Shown here piece by piece: positions 16,401 through 24,045 of a DNA stretch of 51,936 bases (position 1 is its first letter; each line of letters starts with the position of its first letter). Where the stretch lies: assembly GCA_030612765.1 (NCBI GenBank), contig JAUWNG010000009.1, positions 1 through 51,936 on the forward strand, given 5' to 3'. The notes beneath the pieces are model-generated. The model did no database searches, had not been told where the DNA came from, and saw only the letters and a list, made by a program, of their open reading frames with translations. The stretch comes from Planctomycetota bacterium. Lineage in GTDB: Bacteria > Planctomycetota > Planctomycetia > Pirellulales > Thermoguttaceae. The translations under genes were made by a program, and so were the position numbers.

Positions 16401-17780
16401 CGCGGGGAAAACGAAAGTTACTTCGCCGGATACCACAACGGGACCAGAAACTCGTACTTCATCCTTCCCGACGGCGATTTGTACCGTTGGAACGGGAGCA
16501 TCGCCGCCAGCACGCATGTCGCCACGCTAAGCGCCGAGTATTACGCCGACCCCTTCTTGCTCTGCGAGGCACAACCGCCGGAATACACCCCGATCGACGG
16601 CGGCGACGTCCAACTGAGCATTTCCGGCAGTGAGTTGACAATCGCCCGGGCGGCGGATTTCGTCGAGAATTTCGGCGTTCAAGTCACCGTCAGCGACGGG
16701 GGGGCCGCGGACAGCGAGGCATTCTCGGTTTCCGTGACGAACTCCGCACCGGAATTGGCGCCGATCGGCGATCGGACGATGATGTATTCCCAAACCGCAC
16801 TGGTAATATCGATCGACGCGACCGACGCCGACGGCGACCCGTTGAGTTATTCCGCCCAGGCACTTGCAATCGATCCGCTGGCCCAACGGGCGTATGAGTT
16901 GGACCAGGAGTTCAGCCTATATCAGTGGGGAGACAGTTTTTGGACCAATCTCCGCGGGGAAAATGAGAAGTATTTCGCCGGCTACCACGACGGGGCCAGA
17001 AACGCGTACTTCATCCTTCCCGACGGCGATTTGTACCGTTGGGGCGGGAGCATCGCCGCCAGCACGTATGTCGCCACGCTGAACGCCGAGTATTACGCCG
17101 ACCCCTTCCTGCTCTGCGAGGCCCAGTTGCCGACGCCCACTTCGTTCAACTCCGGCGAGGTCGGCGTAAGCATGGCGGGTGACGTGCTGACGATCAACCG
17201 CGACTCCGGCTACACCGGCGAATTCTTCGTCCAGGTACACGTAAGCGACGGAGTGAACACCAGCGGCGAGACGTTCCGGGTTTCGGCGACCGGCGCCGCA
17301 TCGTTGCAATCGGTTGCCCTGGCAATCGAGCTTCCATCGCTTGCCCAAGGCACGATGAGCGTCGCGGGCGACGCGCCAAGCGACTTGCCCGATCTTCGGT
17401 CGGCGTGGTTGGCGCACTTTGCCGACGGTCGGTTCGGCCGCGGAGGCGACGTTGTCCAAGCCGCAAACCTTCTTGCGTCTTGGATCGACGATTTGTCGGC
17501 TTCGCTCCACGACGACGTTTTTGCCCAACTCTCGCTGCGCGAAGACTCGTCGGCCGGCCTGGAAAGAGAGTCATGGAACGTGCTGATCGGGCAAATGCTT
17601 GCCGGACGGTACGAAAACAGGCTGTTTTCCGACCGCCTCGCAACGGACCGGGACACTACTTCCGAAGACGACGCCTCCGACTATGGCTTCGGACAGTGGG
17701 GTCTGCTGGAGCGCAGCGCGATCGACCTGCTCCACGATTCGCTCTCCGAGCAGTTGACCTCGCCGGCCATCTCCGTATAG
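13443..17780 (+). CDS. Large secreted subtilase (S8) with PPC and repeated surface domains
   Basis: A 1445-residue surface or secreted serine protease. The N-terminus lacks a classic signal peptide but has the planctomycete motif IEPLESRHLLDA (about 49-60), thought to mark exported giant proteins. The peptidase S8 triad is intact: Asp226 (VVAVIDTGVDYTH), His281 (DDHSHGTHVSG) and Ser447 (YSGTSMATPHVAG), with oxyanion Asn379 (AAAGNSG). After an Ig-like linker comes a PPC domain (about 618-725, DSAASATAVG...GDIDWFKF). Three 184-residue repeats follow (732-915, 916-1099, 1100-1282). Each pairs a cadherin-like strand (DADGDPLSYSAQA) with an insert holding LDQEFGLYQW and ILPDGDLYRW. The acidic C-terminus shows no PEP-CTERM. 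No obvious ribosome binding site precedes the start. Confidence 0.9.
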   Translation: MRGPGINAEALGVCGRLASEIAGWLSLPNRLVCAAAEAKLPSRRRSLHIEPLESRHLLDAAGVASLVSAIWFQDVSDHADVAHAGVADWGVESDVASDQSVLVAGQPDLYDWIVQFDTAAVAGVASVAETASLLVGGGVEFEVLRGLGLVGQVLVRSSDASFEAVQSRLSENVNVTGFEQDAIRQIDVTVPTDPYYNQLWGMNSIDAPEAWTITTGSSSVVVAVIDTGVDYTHVDLAANIWTNPGEIAGNGIDDDHNGFVDDVYGYDFVNNDGDPMDDHSHGTHVSGTIAAMANNGVGVAGVNWSSSIMALKFLDGNGSGYLSDAVRAINYATMMRNQYGVNVCVTNNSWGGGGYSTSMYNAIQASNNADILFVAAAGNSGSNNDFSPQYPANYSCSNVVSVAAITSSGQLASFSSYGVTTVDLAAPGVSIYSTVPGNRYASYSGTSMATPHVAGVAALAFALAPDASVAEVRDAILGGTEPSAALSGKTVTGGTLNAYNTLQLLDAQPPQGPVIGSLSVSPNPATLGATVALVAGGLADATGTITGVYVSWDINNNGQYDAEDPAVGGTTTIVGNEATITLDTNRFGEGTHRLFAAALDSNSHWSALATTFLTVDDHGDSAASATAVGVPSSTAATLGVIGDIDWFKFQAVSGKSYSLTTQLDTLDDSVLYLFDRDGVSWLAYNDDVSYGDGDLSSRIGWTAPASGTYYLAVAAYEDYYSGTYSLNVQIDNSAPVLAAIGDRTMSHTETTLAVPISASDADGDPLSYSAQALSVDPLARQAYELDQEFGLYQWGGSFWTDLRGENESYFAGYHNGAGNAYFILPDGDLYRWNGSIAASTHVATISAEYYAAPFLLCEAQPPEYTPIDGGNVQLSISGGELTIARAADFVENFVVQVNVSDGVAADSEAFSVSVTNSSPELAPIGDRTMSHTVTTFAVPISATDADGDPLSYSAQALSVDPLARQAYELDQEFGLYQWEGSFWTDLRGENESYFAGYHNGTRNSYFILPDGDLYRWNGSIAASTHVATLSAEYYADPFLLCEAQPPEYTPIDGGDVQLSISGSELTIARAADFVENFGVQVTVSDGGAADSEAFSVSVTNSAPELAPIGDRTMMYSQTALVISIDATDADGDPLSYSAQALAIDPLAQRAYELDQEFSLYQWGDSFWTNLRGENEKYFAGYHDGARNAYFILPDGDLYRWGGSIAASTYVATLNAEYYADPFLLCEAQLPTPTSFNSGEVGVSMAGDVLTINRDSGYTGEFFVQVHVSDGVNTSGETFRVSATGAASLQSVALAIELPSLAQGTMSVAGDAPSDLPDLRSAWLAHFADGRFGRGGDVVQAANLLASWIDDLSASLHDDVFAQLSLREDSSAGLERESWNVLIGQMLAGRYENRLFSDRLATDRDTTSEDDASDYGFGQWGLLERSAIDLLHDSLSEQLTSPAISV
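15636..17290. repeat. Three tandem 552-bp intragenic repeats
   Basis: Unit starts at 15636, 16188 and 16740 are exactly 552 bases apart. Units one and two are nearly identical at base level, including third positions, so their duplication is recent. Unit three is more diverged, and its last third is replaced (SFNSGEVGVSMAGDVLTINRD). Confidence 0.9.
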
Positions 17781-18170
17781 TCCCCGGGAAAAAATAAGTT
17801 GTCGAATTTGGGTGGCACGCCCTTCGTTCCTCAGGGGGCGTGCCCCCCAACGTCTTCTGGAACTTCACCGGCAGTTTCGCCGGACGCATGAACTGCTTGA
17901 CTCCCGGCAGCAAATCGGCGACCATATCTATTGGTGAGGTTCCTTCCTCGGCTGGAGAGAATTCAACGATCCGGTAGTTGTGAAGGAACTTGCCACTTGG
18001 CAGTAACCGTTTACGGGTCAACCGTCATTCTGAGCGTAGCGAAGAATCTCGTGCGAGATCGCGGCGCACGCGAGATTCTTCGCTACGCTCAGAATGACGA
18101 TGTTTTCCCGACCCGTGAACGGTTACCCTTGGCAATACTATAGAGCCGTAGGGACCGTGGAGACGCACCG
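17781..18170. repeat. Nested inverted repeats and an unassigned gap
   Basis: Two repeats lie here. A half copy of family G (GGTGGCACGCCCTTCGTT...GGGGCGTGCC) lies near 17810-17848. A nested palindrome spans 18003-18126: the inner arms are CATTCTGAGCGTAGCGAAGA and its complement, and the outer arms are GTAACCGTTTACGGGTC and GACCCGTGAACGGTTAC. Between them (about 17850-18000) a minus-strand frame reads like a protein fragment (PIDMVADLLPGVKQFM) that I cannot assign. Confidence 0.7.
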
Positions 18171-19409
18171 ATGGAATTTCTTAAACACACGCTGCCGAAC
18201 GGCCTGGAGATCGTCGTCGAGTGGAACGACGAGGCATATTCCGCGGCGCTGGGGTTCTTCGTGAAAACCGGCGCGCGCGACGAGAACGACTCGATCGCCG
18301 GAGCAAGCCACTTTCTCGAACACATGGCGTTCAAGGGGACTCCGACTCGCTCGGCCGAGGACGTGAACCGCGAGTTCGACGAGATGGGCGCCCACTACAA
18401 CGCCTTCACCAACGAGGAAAACACGGTCTACTACGCCGCCGTCCTGCCGGAACATCAGGATCGGACGGTAGCGCTTTTGGCCGACATCCTCCGCCCCTCG
18501 CTCCGCGAGGATGATTTCCGCACCGAGAAGCAGGTGATCCTCGAAGAGATCAGTATGTACGAAGATCAGCCGCCGTTCGGGGCCGACGACAAGTGCCGCG
18601 CTCTCTTCTACGGTCCGCATCCGCTGGGTCGAAGCATCATCGGCACCACCGAAAGCGTCTCGAATCTATCGGTCGAGGCGCTGCGCGAATACTGCCGGCG
18701 GCAATACAGTCCGGGCAACATCGTGCTGGCCGGCGCAGGGCGGATCGACTTCGACCGTCTGACGGCGCTGGCCGAGCGTTGTTGCGGCGATTGGCCGGCG
18801 GAGGTCAACGGCCGAAAGGCGACACCCGCCGAGGTGAACGACGGATTTCGATCGTTGCACAAGGAAAGTGCCACGCAGCAGTATTTATTGCGGCTTTCCG
18901 CCGGTCCGGCCGCCGAGGACGGCGACCGATACGCCGCCAAACTGTTGGCCACTATCTTGGGCGACGACTCGGGCAGCCGCCTGTATTGGGAATTGGTCGA
19001 CCCGGGGCTGGCCGAACACGCCAGCCTCGGTCACAGCGAACACGAGGGCGCCGGGGCGATGATGACCTACATGGTCTGCAGCCCCGAGCACGCGGTCGAG
19101 AATACCCGGCGCATTCTCGACGTCTACCGTTGCGCGGAGGCCGAGGGAATCGCGGCGGATGAATTGGAACAGGCCAAGAGCAAGGTCCGTTCCCGCATCG
19201 TGCTGGGCAGCGAGCGGCCGCGCGGCCGGTTGTTCGCCGTCGGCAGCGATTGGGTCTATCGCCGGCAGTATCGCCCAGTGGAGCTTGATCTGGAGATGAT
19301 CTCCGGGATCACGGTCGCCGAACTTTCCGCGGTTTTAGCGAAGTACCCGCTCAGCCGCGCCGCGGAGGTGACGATCGGCCCGTTGTCCGAGGTTTCGCCG
19401 ACGCGATAG
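18171..19409 (+). CDS. M16 family zinc peptidase (insulinase/processing-peptidase type)
   Basis: A 412-residue metallopeptidase. The inverted zinc motif HxxEH is intact as H47-F-L-E50-H51 (ASHFLEHMAFKGTPTRS). The third ligand is Glu126, in QVILEEISMYED. Both M16 halves are present, the second (about 190-370) with the usual FRSLHKESATQQYLLRLS and the RY-type region near NTRRILDVY. The single-polypeptide length matches bacterial MPP-like enzymes such as B. subtilis MlpA. No signal peptide is visible, so it is probably cytoplasmic. It is flanked on both sides by palindromic repeats and appears monocistronic. Confidence 0.92.
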   Translation: MEFLKHTLPNGLEIVVEWNDEAYSAALGFFVKTGARDENDSIAGASHFLEHMAFKGTPTRSAEDVNREFDEMGAHYNAFTNEENTVYYAAVLPEHQDRTVALLADILRPSLREDDFRTEKQVILEEISMYEDQPPFGADDKCRALFYGPHPLGRSIIGTTESVSNLSVEALREYCRRQYSPGNIVLAGAGRIDFDRLTALAERCCGDWPAEVNGRKATPAEVNDGFRSLHKESATQQYLLRLSAGPAAEDGDRYAAKLLATILGDDSGSRLYWELVDPGLAEHASLGHSEHEGAGAMMTYMVCSPEHAVENTRRILDVYRCAEAEGIAADELEQAKSKVRSRIVLGSERPRGRLFAVGSDWVYRRQYRPVELDLEMISGITVAELSAVLAKYPLSRAAEVTIGPLSEVSPTR

Positions 19410-19430
19410 CGAAGGTGGTTGCACCGTTCG

Positions 19431-19600
19431 CAGGGGACTGTCCCAATTTTCGCGGCGTGAAGGACGTTGCCTTGGGAAATCGCTTGACCGCCGCGAAAAT
19501 GGGACTGTCCCCCTGGCGCCGCGCGTTTGCCCGCGAAATGCGTTTTTCGGCCGAAAAATGGACCAGTCCCCAGCCAACCCGTGAACGCTTACTCAATCGG
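19431..19600. repeat. Palindromic repeats A and B, inverted order
   Basis: Family A occupies 19432-19514 (GGGGACTGTCCCAATTTTCG to CGAAAATGGGACTGTCCCCC). A family B half follows at 19520-19590 (GCGTTTTTCGGCCGAAAAAT, GGACCAGTCCCCAGCC). The pair fills the gap between two convergent genes and could act as a bidirectional hairpin. Confidence 0.85.
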
Positions 19601-19609
19601 CGGCGTCTT

Positions 19610-22294
19610 CTACTCCACCGGCTTGCTCACCAGAACCACGTCTATCAGTGTGTCGTCGAACTGGAAGCCTCGATTGCGGAAGGTGGCCAACATACGGCTA
19701 TTTCCCTTCGAGACCTCGGCCACGATCTTCTTGACGCCCCAGGGCTTACCCAGTTCGAGGCAATAGTCGGTCAGCAGCCCGCCCAATCCGTGTCCGTGCC
19801 ACCGGTCGACGACGATGATGGCGTACTCGGCCGTGTTGTGGTCGGCGTCGGCCACCAGCCGGCCCACGCCGATCAGCTTCCGCTGCCCGTCCTCCTCGAC
19901 CTCGGCAACGATGCCCATCTCGCGGTCGTAGTCGATGAAACAGTAACGGGAAGCCATCTCGTGCGTGGTCTGCTTGAACAGATAGCTGAAGCGGAACCAG
20001 AGCGATTGGGTCGAGCAGCTCCCAAGCAACTCGTGCCACATCGGCTCGTCCTCCGGCTTGATCGGCCGCAGAATGACCGGAGTGCCGTCCTTGAGCTTAC
20101 GTTGGGTGACATACTCCTCGGGATACGGCCGGATGGCCAGATGGGCGTAAGGACGATGGGTGTGGACCACCATGTCGCGGTCGATAATCACACGCGCGTC
20201 CAACGCCAATACGTCCTCCGGCGTGACGACCAAGGGGTTGATGTCCAACTCCTTGATCTCGGGATAATCGGCCACGAGGTATGAAAAACGCATGATGATC
20301 TCGATCAGCCGGTCGATGTTGGCGCCCGGCTTGCCGCGGTAGCCTTGCAACAAGGGCCACGACTTGAGCGATTCGAGCATCCGCCGGGCCAGGGTCTCGT
20401 TCAACGGCGGCAGCCCCAACGCCCGATCTCGGAAGACCTCGGCGGCCGTCCCGCCCATGCCGACCATAATCACCGCCCCAAAGACCGGATCCTTCTTCGC
20501 CCCCATAATCAGCTCGAAGCTGTTCGGGTACGAAACCATCTTCTGCACGGTCACGCCGATAATGTCCGCGTCGGGACATTGCTCCTTGGCGCGGGTGGTG
20601 ATCTGCTCAAAGGCCGTCCGCACCTTGTCGTCGGAAGGCAGATTGAGCACCACGCCGCCCACGTCGGTCTTGTGGGTGATTTGCGGCGAATGGATTTTCA
20701 GCACCACCGGATAGCCGATCCGACGCGCCACCTCGACCGCCTCGTCGGCCGAGCGGGCCGCCTGCGGCTTGGTGACCGGAATCTCGTACGCCTCCAAAAA
20801 TGACTTCGAGAGGTTTTCCGAAAGGATTTCGCCCCCCTCGGTCAAGATCGTGTCGAACACGCCGCGAAGCCGCTTGCGGTCGAGCGCGAATTCCAGCGGA
20901 ATGTCCTTGGGGGTTTCGTGCAGGATTTCCAGATTTCGGGCGTAGGAGACCAGATGCATGAACGCGCGAACCGCCTTCTCCGGCGTGCTGTACGTGGGGA
21001 TACCGGCGGCGTTGAGTATTTGCACGCCCTCGGCCACCACGCGACCGCCCATCCAGGCCGTCAACACCGGCTTGTGGGCGTGAGCGGCCGCCTTGCTCAA
21101 CACCTGAGCGGTCGTCGTTGGGTCGGTCATCGCCTGCGGAGTCAAAATCACCAGCACCGCGTCGACGTTCTTGTCCTTCAGCACGATTTCGACGGCCTTG
21201 GCAAAACGGTCGGGCGGGGCATCGCCCAAAATGTCGACCGGATTGCCGTGCGACCAGCAGATCGGCAAGAACTCGTTGAGTTGAGTCATTGTCTCCTCGC
21301 CGATCGCGGCCAACTCGCCGTCGCGCTCGATCAGCGCGTCGGTGGTCATCACGCCCGGCCCGCCGGCGTTGGTGACGATCGCCAGCCGCGCGCCCTTGGG
21401 CGGCTGCTGGCGCGCCAACAGCTCGGCGCAGTCGAACATGTCCTCGACCTGGAAGATTCGCTCGATGCCCGCCCGCTGGAACGCTGCCTCATAAACCGCG
21501 TCGACTCCGGCCATGGCGCCGGTGTGGGATGCCGCCGCTTGGGCCGATTCGGCGAACCGTCCCGCCTTGTAGGCCACGATCGGCTTGGTCCGGGCGAACG
21601 CCCGGGCCGCCGACATGAACTCCCGCGCCTCGCTGATCGACTCGATGTAGAGAATTATCGAGCGGGTTTCAGTGGCCGAGCCGAAGTAGTCGATCAGGTC
21701 GCCCATGCTCACGTCGAGCATGTTGCCCACCGAAACGAAGTAGGAGAAGCCGATCCCTTCGTCCAACGCCCAATCGAGCACCGAGGTGCAGAGCGCGCCG
21801 GATTGTGAGATGAAACCGATGTGCCCCTTCGCCGGCGAGGCGGCGGCGAAACTGGCGTTCAGGTGGATGCCCGGCACGATGATTCCCAGGCAGTTCGGGC
21901 CGAGAATCCGCATCCCGTCGAACTTGCGTTGCTCCTGGCGGACCAACTCCTCCAGCTTTCGCCCCTCGGCGCCGATCTCGCGGAAACCGGCCGAGATGAT
22001 TACCAACCCCCTCGTCCCCGCCTCGCCGCATTGCTCGACCAACGCGGGCACGGACGGCGCCGGCGTGCAAATCACGGCCAGGTCCGGCGCGTGCGGCAGA
22101 CTGGGGATGTCCTTGTACGCTTGAATCCCCTGCACGGACTCGCGCTTCGGATTGACCGGGTACACAACGCCGCGAAATCCCGAACCGACCAGGTTTCGCA
22201 GCACGGTGTATCCGACGCTGGTGGGCGTGTCGCTCGCGCCGATGACCGCTATTCGATGGGGATCGAAAATCTTGTCCAGGTTCCGGATGCTCAC
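19610..22294 (-). CDS. ADP-forming acyl-CoA ligase / GNAT acetyltransferase fusion
   Basis: An 894-residue protein. The first ~460 residues are the CoA-binding and ligase alpha part of ADP-forming acetyl-CoA synthetase. About 480-700 is the ATP-grasp beta part (GYPVVLKIHSPQITHKTDVGGV). About 735-893 is a GNAT domain with the acetyl-CoA loop RWHGHGLGG. The layout matches bacterial protein lysine acetyltransferases Pat/PatZ (YfiQ). The phosphohistidine position is kept as His257 in AASHTGAMAG, a residue lost in some Pat enzymes, so this copy may still make acetyl-CoA plus ADP and ATP as well as acetylate proteins. It is cytoplasmic and monocistronic. The start at 22294 (MSIRNLDKIFDPHRIAVIGAS) is the standard family start. 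Confidence 0.9.
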   Translation of the reverse strand: MSIRNLDKIFDPHRIAVIGASDTPTSVGYTVLRNLVGSGFRGVVYPVNPKRESVQGIQAYKDIPSLPHAPDLAVICTPAPSVPALVEQCGEAGTRGLVIISAGFREIGAEGRKLEELVRQEQRKFDGMRILGPNCLGIIVPGIHLNASFAAASPAKGHIGFISQSGALCTSVLDWALDEGIGFSYFVSVGNMLDVSMGDLIDYFGSATETRSIILYIESISEAREFMSAARAFARTKPIVAYKAGRFAESAQAAASHTGAMAGVDAVYEAAFQRAGIERIFQVEDMFDCAELLARQQPPKGARLAIVTNAGGPGVMTTDALIERDGELAAIGEETMTQLNEFLPICWSHGNPVDILGDAPPDRFAKAVEIVLKDKNVDAVLVILTPQAMTDPTTTAQVLSKAAAHAHKPVLTAWMGGRVVAEGVQILNAAGIPTYSTPEKAVRAFMHLVSYARNLEILHETPKDIPLEFALDRKRLRGVFDTILTEGGEILSENLSKSFLEAYEIPVTKPQAARSADEAVEVARRIGYPVVLKIHSPQITHKTDVGGVVLNLPSDDKVRTAFEQITTRAKEQCPDADIIGVTVQKMVSYPNSFELIMGAKKDPVFGAVIMVGMGGTAAEVFRDRALGLPPLNETLARRMLESLKSWPLLQGYRGKPGANIDRLIEIIMRFSYLVADYPEIKELDINPLVVTPEDVLALDARVIIDRDMVVHTHRPYAHLAIRPYPEEYVTQRKLKDGTPVILRPIKPEDEPMWHELLGSCSTQSLWFRFSYLFKQTTHEMASRYCFIDYDREMGIVAEVEEDGQRKLIGVGRLVADADHNTAEYAIIVVDRWHGHGLGGLLTDYCLELGKPWGVKKIVAEVSKGNSRMLATFRNRGFQFDDTLIDVVLVSKPVE

Positions 22295-22313
22295 CTTCTT
22301 CTCCTCTGTTTCA

Positions 22314-22394
22314 TTTAGCCCCGGGTGAATACACCCGGGGCAAGCGGTTTTTCGCGGTCAATCCGGCCCGTCGTGTGTTCACGGCGGGCTAAAT
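22314..22394. repeat. Palindromic repeat, family C
   Basis: TTTAGCCCCGGGTGAATACA at the left and GTGTTCACGGCGGGCTAAAT at the right enclose GCAAGCGGTTTTTCGC. It is followed by AAAAACACGTTTTC, the boundary motif also seen at 9003, 13180 and 43763. It lies directly upstream of the ligase/GNAT gene. Confidence 0.85.
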
Positions 22395-22699
22395 GATTAA
22401 AAAACACGTTTTCAGGACCGCACATTGACCAATCCGCGTCGGCACACAGCAACGACCGTCAATAAAGGATAAACCACGTATTATAGAACATCGGCAAGGA
22501 GTGCGAAAGATTCGAGGATTGCGCTTTCCGACACGATGGCACAAGACGACCGGCTTGCGTCGCAATTTACGGTTAGAGAAGTAGTAGCGGTCGCGACAAT
22601 CTTAAAGCCGGGCAAACGCCCCCCTCTCGCTGGGGAATGTCGCATTGCCGTCGGATTTCTTCCGGGTTTAGCCCGCATTTCTACTCACAAGGAGAATTG

Positions 22700-22800
22700 G
22701 CAACAGTGTGCCACTGCTTCGTAGAAGCAGTGCCAAGCGTAACCCATTGCCCCAGCACTGCTTGTTCCAAGCAGTGGCACACCGTGGTGAGAAATGCGGG
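22700..22800. repeat. Palindromic repeat, family D (GTGCCACTGCTT)
   Basis: CAACAGTGTGCCACTGCTTC and AAGCAGTGGCACACCGTGGT form the outer arms. Inner arms of AGCAGTG type surround a short centre. A longer related copy is at 46573-46670. It lies between the leftward ligase and the rightward sigma gene; the remaining ~500 bases of that gap hold nothing else recognised. Confidence 0.8.
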
Positions 22801-22920
22801 TTTAGCCGCCGCGTCCACGCGGCACGGAGGGGACAATTTTCGCCGGAAATAAGATAAGATGGGTTCGCGCGACGATGGGTATAACGGTAGAATCGCTACA
22901 TTGTCCCCGACGGAGATCCG

Positions 22921-23550
22921 ATGAATCAGCCCATCGACGAGGACCGGGATTTGGTGCGGAGTGCCAAGGAGGGCGATTTCGACGCCTTCGACGCGCTGGT
23001 CCGGCGACATGAACGGCGGATATTCTCGTTGGCTTTGCGGATCGTCCGTCAGCGGCAAGACGCCGAAGAGGTGGTGCAGCAGACGTTTTTGAGCGTGGTG
23101 GAGAAGATCGCCGACTTCCGCGGTGAGGCCCGCTTCGCCACCTGGCTGTCACGCATCGCCACGAACCACGCCCTGGCCTTGTTGCGGAAGCGCGCCGTCC
23201 GGCGCACCGTGCCTCTGGCCGATGATCGGCGCGAGGAAAGCTACGACGAGGTTCCTCACCCGGAATATATCGCCCAATGGCGTGAAACGCCCGAGCAGAT
23301 CGCCGGCCGCCGCGAAACCCGGCGGTTGTTGGCCGACGCGCTCGAGCAGCTCGACGAGAAGTACCGGCTGGTCTTTCTGCTGCGCGACGTGGAGGGGCTT
23401 TCGATCGATGAGACGGCCCATGCGTTGGACATCTCAGTTTCCAACGTGAAAATCCGATTGCTCCGTGCGCGTCTGATGCTCCGCGAGCGTTTGACCCGCG
23501 AGTTCGGCGACGAATCCACCCGAGTCAGCCCGGACCACAAGCACTCGTAG
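22921..23550 (+). CDS. ECF sigma factor (RpoE-like sigma-70)
   Basis: A 209-residue extracytoplasmic-function sigma factor. Sigma region 2 spans about 10-80 (LVRRHERRIFSLALRIVRQRQDAEEVVQQTFL, ARFATWLSRIATNHALALLR). Region 4 spans about 140-195, with a clear helix-turn-helix (GLSIDETAHALDISVSNVKIRLLRAR). The linker is longer than usual and holds a PEYIAQWRETPEQ stretch. No anti-sigma gene follows: the next 140 bases are repeats and the next gene is on the opposite strand. So it is either controlled from elsewhere or by expression level. The preceding leader includes CGACGGAGATCCG as a weak ribosome binding site. Confidence 0.95.
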   Translation: MNQPIDEDRDLVRSAKEGDFDAFDALVRRHERRIFSLALRIVRQRQDAEEVVQQTFLSVVEKIADFRGEARFATWLSRIATNHALALLRKRAVRRTVPLADDRREESYDEVPHPEYIAQWRETPEQIAGRRETRRLLADALEQLDEKYRLVFLLRDVEGLSIDETAHALDISVSNVKIRLLRARLMLRERLTREFGDESTRVSPDHKHS

Positions 23551-23692
23551 GCCGGGTCCGCGACCCGGCACGTTCGAGATGGCAGGGTGGTCGATCGCAG
23601 AAAGGTAGGTCAGGCACCCCGTGCCTGACCCGAAAAGGCCGGTCCGTGATATGAGCCGGAGACGTCAGGCACGGGGTGCTTGACCTACGGCT
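23551..23692. repeat. Two palindromic repeats behind the sigma gene
   Basis: A small hairpin GCCGGGTCCGCGACCCGGC at about 23552-23570 is followed by a family H palindrome at 23605-23688. Its arms are GTAGGTCAGGCACCCCGTGC and GCACGGGGTGCTTGACCTAC. Both could fold in RNA and end the sigma-factor transcript. Confidence 0.8.
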
Positions 23693-23914
23693 CTAATCCG
23701 ACGGTTGGCTTTTGTTTCTTCCGGACTTTATTTTAGAGATGGCATCATTCAGGGATATATCCCCCAGCCACTTCTCACGCTCTTTTGTATAGTCGCCTCG
23801 GCCCACCGAGAACTGATTCAGAAATCGAATGGTGTCAACCGCACCAATCTTCTCAAATAGGACGCTGGTAGCCTGACGGCTAATTTCAAATATCGGTCTT
23901 GCTTGTGCATTCAT
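23693..23914 (-). CDS. Small conserved hypothetical protein
   Basis: A 73-residue soluble protein. The pattern ISRQATSVLFEKIGAVDTIRFLNQF...GDYTKEREKWLGDISLNDAISKI matches a small family I recognise from cyanobacteria and planctomycetes (F-L-x-QF, G-x-GDYT-x-ER-x-x-WL), usually found singly and sometimes discussed as antitoxin-like. I cannot assign a function. It opens the AT-richer island and is read on the same strand as the SEFIR gene 131 bases upstream. The start ATG is the only one that gives the whole family N-terminus. Confidence 0.7.
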   Translation of the reverse strand: MNAQARPIFEISRQATSVLFEKIGAVDTIRFLNQFSVGRGDYTKEREKWLGDISLNDAISKIKSGRNKSQPSD

Positions 23915-23955
23915 ATGTCCAACTCCATCACCAATTGAGTGGGGGTTCTACCAAC

Positions 23956-24040
23956 AACACGATGGAACGTCAAGCAAGCCCCAAGCACTGGCATAGTAAG
24001 TGGCACACAATCTCAACCCTTTTTGTCAGTGCCACTCGCC
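23956..24040. repeat. Left copy of the repeat that brackets the SEFIR gene
   Basis: About 85 bases matching the right half of the element at 24816-25046. It includes GGAACGTCAAGCAAGCCCCA, AGCACTGGCA...AGTGGCACACAA and TTTTGTCAGTGCCAC. It is a direct repeat of 24964-25049, starting five bases after the SEFIR stop. Confidence 0.85.
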
Positions 24041-24045
24041 GATTG

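Noticed and set aside
18003-18126. Intrinsic terminator upstream of the M16 gene
   Set aside because: The hairpin is strong but lacks a following T run, and the same palindrome type is a dispersed repeat; a terminator role cannot be claimed.
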